A DNA stretch of 18,383 nucleotides from Trebonia sp. (lineage in GTDB: Bacteria > Actinomycetota > Actinomycetes > Streptosporangiales > Streptosporangiaceae). Where the stretch lies: positions 1 to 18,383 of the forward strand of contig JASHPP010000634.1 of NCBI GenBank assembly GCA_030038035.1, in the 5' to 3' direction. Shown piece after piece: positions 15,679 to 18,383 of the stretch. A program made the translations under genes and the position numbers. How positions within the stretch are numbered: position 1 is the stretch's first letter; every line of letters starts with the position of its first letter. The notes beneath the pieces are model-generated. The model searched no databases. It saw only the letters and a program-made list of their open reading frames with translations, and was not told the DNA's origin.

Positions 15679-15815
15679 TCGCTGCACGATCGTTGACCTA
15701 GCCAGTGGGAGGCAGGGGCCGCCCCCGCGCCGAGGCCTGCTGGGACGGGTGCCTGTTCATGCTCTGACCGGCGGCGCGGCCGCGCCCGCGGCCCCAGTAC
15801 CAGCCGCACCGGGGC
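15679..15815. terminator. GC palindromes between convergent genes, possible terminator
   Basis: In the 137 bases between the F420-reductase-like gene and the soxR stop there is no gene. GGCGCGGCCGCGCC (15773-15786) is a perfect 14-bp palindrome and GGGGC-CG-CCCC-type pairing occurs near 15716-15726. No T-run follows. The location between convergent genes is the main support. Confidence 0.3.
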
Positions 15816-16268
15816 TTACCGCAAGGGGGCAGGCAGGTACCGGGCGCCCGGCCCGTCGGCGCGGGCGGCGTCGCCGGGGTTGGATATCGCGCATCGCTTG
15901 AGGGACAGGCAGCCGCAGCCGATGCAGGAATCCAGGCCGTCGCGCAGTTTTTCCAGTGCGGCGATCTGCCCGTCCAGCCGGGCGCGCCAGGCGCGGGACA
16001 GCCGGGTCCAGTCAGCCCTGGTCGGAGTGCGGGAGTCGGGCAGCGTGGCCAGCGCGGCGGCGACCTCATCGAGGGACAGGCCGACGTTGCGGGCCGCGCG
16101 GATGAACGCCAGGCGCCGCAGCACGCTGCGTTCGTAGCGGCGCTGGTTTCCCGTCGTCCGTGTCGCCTGGATGAGTCCCTCGCGCTCGTAAAAGCGCAGC
16201 GCGGAAGGGGCGAAGCCACTGCGGGCGGCGACGTCGCTCACGCTGAGCTGGTCGGTGCTCTGCGCCAT
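15816..16268 (-). CDS. soxR: SoxR-type MerR-family redox-sensing regulator with [2Fe-2S] cluster motif
   Basis: The 150-residue protein (E. coli SoxR is 154) has a MerR-type HTH (about 8-30, LSVSDVAARSGFAPSALRFYEREGLI), a second HTH with NQRRYERSVLRRLAFIRAARNVGLSLDEV, a dimerisation helix (about 85-112), and the complete SoxR cluster C-x2-C-x-C-x5-C: Cys115, Cys118, Cys120, Cys126 in DSCIGCGCLSLKRCAISNPGD. It would sit on DNA as a dimer and activate transcription when the cluster is oxidised by redox-cycling compounds or superoxide; actinobacterial SoxR proteins usually answer redox-active metabolites. ATG16268 or ATG16274 (two extra residues) are equally possible. It is divergent from the SDR gene, with a SoxR-box-like sequence between them. 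The call is firm from the cysteine spacing. Confidence 0.93.
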   Translation of the reverse strand: MAQSTDQLSVSDVAARSGFAPSALRFYEREGLIQATRTTGNQRRYERSVLRRLAFIRAARNVGLSLDEVAAALATLPDSRTPTRADWTRLSRAWRARLDGQIAALEKLRDGLDSCIGCGCLSLKRCAISNPGDAARADGPGARYLPAPLR

Positions 16269-16279
16269 CCCCATGTTCC

Positions 16280-16310
16280 TTGACTTAAAGTTGACTTCAA
16301 CTAGAACAAT
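16280..16310 (+). promoter_or_regulatory. SoxR-type promoter: SoxR-box-like dyad in a 19-bp spacer
   Basis: TTGACT (16280-16285) and AACAAT (16305-16310) are 19 bp apart, the overlong spacer of MerR/SoxR promoters. The 18-bp CTTAAAGTTGACTTCAAC (16284-16301) aligns by eye with the E. coli SoxR box at 12 of 18 positions, and like it begins at the last two bases of the -35. Its centre, AAGT-TG-ACTT (16288-16297), is a dyad. Transcription would start near 16317-16318, at the ATG of the SDR gene. Confidence 0.7.
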
Positions 16311-16317
16311 AGGCGGC

Positions 16318-17010
16318 ATGACAAGCACATCGCAACCGACTGTCCTCGTCACAGGTGCCGGGCGCGGGCTAGGCCTGGCGCTGGCGGGCGCCCTGCTGTC
16401 TGCCGGCTGGCGGGTCGTCGCCGACGCGCGCCGCACCAGCCACCTTGCCGCGGCCCTTCCCGGGGCCGTCATCGTGCCCGGCGACGTCACCGACCCCGTC
16501 CACCGGGACGCGCTGGCCACGGCCGTCAGCGAGCTGGGCCGCCTGGACCTGCTCGTCAACAACGCCAGCGACCTGGGCCCCTCTCCCTTGCCGCGGCTGG
16601 CCGACGTGCCGCTCGCGGCGGTCCGGCGAGTGCATGAGACCAACGTCCTCGCGCCGCTCGCGCTCATCCAGATGTTCCTGCCGCTGCTGCGCGCATCCCA
16701 CGGCACGATCGTGAACATCAGCTCCGACGCGGCTGTCGAGGCGTACCGGGGCTGGGGAGCGTACGGCTCCTCCAAGGCGGCGCTTGACCAGCTAACCGCG
16801 GTACTGGCCATCGAGGAGCCGGGCCTGGCCAGCTACTCGGTCGACCCGGGTGACATGCGCACCCAGCTGCACCAGGCCGCTTTCCCCGGCCAGGACATCT
16901 CCGACCGGCCCGAGCCGGAAGCCGTCGTGCCGGCGCTGCTCCTGCTGATCACGACGCGTCCGCCCAGTGGCCGGGTCCGCGCCGCAGACCTGTTCCGGAG
17001 CCCGGCGTGA
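16318..17010 (+). CDS. Short-chain dehydrogenase/reductase, probable SoxR target
   Basis: This 230-residue protein is a classical SDR: cofactor motif TGAGRGLG (12-19), GDVTD (55-59), NNAS (81-84), catalytic Ser136 in NISS, Tyr149 and Lys153 in YGSSK, and PGDM (177-180) after the active site. The short sequence past PGDM is usual for small SDRs. It reduces or oxidises a carbonyl/alcohol with NAD(P)H; the substrate is unknown. ATG16318 lies seven bases after the predicted -10, so the mRNA is probably leaderless, and no Shine-Dalgarno is present. An in-frame start at 16255 would lie inside soxR and is rejected. The stop overlaps the start of the next gene (TGATG), so the two are coupled. The SoxR promoter suggests induction by redox-active compounds. 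Confidence 0.88.
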   Translation: MTSTSQPTVLVTGAGRGLGLALAGALLSAGWRVVADARRTSHLAAALPGAVIVPGDVTDPVHRDALATAVSELGRLDLLVNNASDLGPSPLPRLADVPLAAVRRVHETNVLAPLALIQMFLPLLRASHGTIVNISSDAAVEAYRGWGAYGSSKAALDQLTAVLAIEEPGLASYSVDPGDMRTQLHQAAFPGQDISDRPEPEAVVPALLLLITTRPPSGRVRAADLFRSPA

Positions 17011-18020
17011 TGGCACTGGACTTCGATCTGCCGCAGGGCCTGGAGGCCACCGAGCCTCCCCCGGTCCGGGACGGAGTCCGGCTGCTCGTGGCGACTCCCG
17101 CGGGCATCAAGCACGCGAGGTTCGGCCAGCTCGGCGACTTTCTCGCACCCGGCGACCTCGTGGTGGTCAACATCTCCGCCACGCTCCCGGCCGCGGTGGA
17201 CGGCAATTGGGCGGGCGCGCCGGTGGAGGTGCACTTCTCCGCGGAACTCGACGACGGCGCCTGGGTGGTCGAGGTGCGGCCCGCCGGGCCGTCCGCCGGC
17301 CCAGTGGCCGGCCTGCGCCCCGGCGAGGTGGTCAGCCTGGGCGCCGGTGCCGCGCTGATCGTGGACCGGCCGCACCCCGCCGGGCAGGCCCGGCTGTGGC
17401 GGGCGCGGCCGCGGGTCGACGGCGGAGTCCGCGGGTTCCTCGCGCGTCACGGCCGGCCGATCCGCTACGCGTACGTGCCGCGCCAGTGGGCCCTCCCTGA
17501 CTACCAGACCGTCTTCGCCCGCGAGCCGGGCAGCGCGGAAATGCCAAGCGCCGGGCGGCCGTTCACGGCGCAGGTCGTCACCGAGCTGATTACCCGCGGC
17601 GTGGCCCTCGCCCCAGTCGTACTGCACGCCGGCGTGTCTTCGCAGGAACCGGGCGAGCCGCCGCAGCCAGAACGGTTCCGCGTGCCGCAGGCGACCGCCC
17701 GGCTAGTCAATTCCGCCCGCCAGGCGGGCGGACGCGTGATCGCTGTCGGCACCACCGTGACGCGCGCGCTTGAGTCAGCCGCCGACCCGGACGGGTCGGC
17801 GCGCGCACGAAACGGCTGGACCGATCTCGTCCTCGGCCCGTCTCGGCCGGCGCGAGTGGTGACCGGCCTCGTGACCGGCTGGCACGCGCCCGGCACCTCA
17901 CACCTCGCGCTGCTGGCGGCCGTGGCCGGCGCCGCGCTGGTCGAGCGGGCTTACGCGGAGGCGGTACACCTGGAATACCGCTGGCACGAATTCGGCGACA
18001 GCTGCCTGCTGCTGCCATGA
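17010..18020 (+). CDS. QueA-like protein (S-adenosylmethionine:tRNA ribosyltransferase-isomerase family), divergent
   Basis: The 336-residue protein (E. coli QueA is 356) aligns with QueA from end to end: DFDLPQGLEATEPPPVRDGVRLL (5-25), FLAPGDLVVVN (44-54), YVP...PDYQTVFA (155-170), GGRVIAVGTTVTRALES (240-256) and the C-terminal YRWHEFGDSCLLL (323-335). QueA joins the ribosyl part of SAM to preQ1 in tRNA to give epoxyqueuosine. Several usually fixed motifs differ: NISATLPA for N-[DN]-TRV-[IL]-PA, PSAGRPFT for PTAGLHFT, and GWHAPGTSHL for NFHLP.STL. It may therefore act on another substrate. ATG17010 (TGATG overlap with the SDR stop) is favoured over GTG17007. The 3' end overlaps the opposing DUF1638-like frame by 123 bases. 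Confidence 0.75.
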   Translation: MALDFDLPQGLEATEPPPVRDGVRLLVATPAGIKHARFGQLGDFLAPGDLVVVNISATLPAAVDGNWAGAPVEVHFSAELDDGAWVVEVRPAGPSAGPVAGLRPGEVVSLGAGAALIVDRPHPAGQARLWRARPRVDGGVRGFLARHGRPIRYAYVPRQWALPDYQTVFAREPGSAEMPSAGRPFTAQVVTELITRGVALAPVVLHAGVSSQEPGEPPQPERFRVPQATARLVNSARQAGGRVIAVGTTVTRALESAADPDGSARARNGWTDLVLGPSRPARVVTGLVTGWHAPGTSHLALLAAVAGAALVERAYAEAVHLEYRWHEFGDSCLLLP

Positions 18021-18383
18021 CGCCCGCCGGGCGACCTCGCCGCGACGACCAAGCCGCGATCCACCCAGCGGCCCTCGACCGGACCCCAGAGCCTGCTGAC
18101 AGACGGCAGGTAAGCCGATGACAGTGCCGCTGAGCAGGGCTTCCAGCTCTCGCTCGAGCCGGGCGATGCCCGTCTCGACCACGGTGAGCGGCAGGCCGAA
18201 CAGCGCCGCGACCTCCCGGGCCTCGGCCTCAAGCGCCGGGTCGCGGGACTGGGCCAGCCATACCAGCCGGCGGTAGTGGCCGAAGTAGTCCGGCCACAGC
18301 TGCGGATACCGGTCCAGGCCGAGTTCGGCCAGCACCGTCCGGCGGAAGCCGCGCACCAGGAAGTCGGTCAGCAGGTACGTCCC
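17898..18383 (-). CDS. DUF1638-like protein, 5' part cut by window edge
   Basis: The frame enters from the right edge and is open to a TGA at 17898-17900, about 161 residues. Reading from the edge, GTYLLTDFLVRGF is followed by LGLDRYPQLWPDYFGHYRRL and VWLAQSRDPALEAEAREVAALFGLPLTVVETG. This layout (TDFL...GLDR.P.L...YFG.Y.RLV.LAQ..D) is what I recall of DUF1638 proteins, a family often found beside corrinoid methyltransferase genes; this is memory, not a search. After LERELEALLSG (about 18130) the remaining roughly 75 residues look low in family character and run antisense into the queA-like gene, so they may be read-through after loss of an original stop. The start codon is outside the window. 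Confidence 0.55.
   Translation of the reverse strand, partial: GTYLLTDFLVRGFRRTVLAELGLDRYPQLWPDYFGHYRRLVWLAQSRDPALEAEAREVAALFGLPLTVVETGIARLERELEALLSGTVIGLPAVCQQALGSGRGPLGGSRLGRRGEVARRASWQQQAAVAEFVPAVFQVYRLRVSPLDQRGAGHGRQQREV

Noticed and set aside
15698..16219. 173-codon frame overlapping soxR on the same strand
   Set aside because: Pro/Arg/Ser-rich shadow frame; soxR in the other frame has all four cluster cysteines.

Overview
This window comes from a very GC-rich genome. Third codon positions are almost always G or C, and long antisense open frames appear opposite the real genes. Actinomycete hallmarks include a likely F420-type NADPH oxidoreductase, actinobacterial-looking SoxR, MarR, IclR and GntR regulators, and several promoters placed so that the transcript would be leaderless. 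A high-GC actinomycete (Actinomycetota) is the best reading; nothing here fixes the genus. I see no insertion sequence, tRNA, rRNA or CRISPR array.

Left part (1-5606): a structured leader precedes a metF-like / marR / choline-dehydrogenase-like (GMC) operon on the + strand. It converges on an iclR / aldehyde dehydrogenase operon on the - strand. The GMC enzyme and the aldehyde dehydrogenase form an alcohol -> aldehyde -> acid pair; choline -> betaine aldehyde -> glycine betaine is the most natural, but unproven, substrate series.

Middle (5679-9177): a predicted nucleotidyltransferase, a calcineurin-type phosphoesterase and a 12-helix APC-family permease, all on the + strand. The permease probably imports the amine or amino-acid substrate.

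Core (9348-14410): an FCD-type GntR regulator is divergent from a tightly packed operon of a dimethylglycine/sarcosine dehydrogenase-like flavoprotein fused to a GcvT folate domain, followed by etfB and etfA. The flavoprotein would remove an N-methyl group, pass the carbon to tetrahydrofolate and pass electrons to ETF. The metF-like enzyme could interconvert the resulting methylene-THF and methyl-THF. A promoter, a 14-bp palindrome and a half-site repeated 11 bp apart lie between the divergent genes.

Right part (14516-18383): a VOC-family protein, an F420-dependent NADP oxidoreductase-like protein, a SoxR regulator with its complete four-cysteine cluster, and a divergent SDR gene whose promoter carries a SoxR-box-like sequence in a 19-bp spacer. 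The SDR gene is translationally coupled to a divergent QueA-like gene. At the right edge is the C-terminal part of a DUF1638-like protein on the - strand.

Taken together the window looks like an N-methyl / quaternary-amine catabolism island. The gene that would remove the first methyl from betaine (Rieske GbcAB, BHMT or a corrinoid MttB-family methyltransferase) is not inside it. The edge DUF1638-like gene hints, by family association only, that corrinoid methyltransferase genes could lie just to the right.
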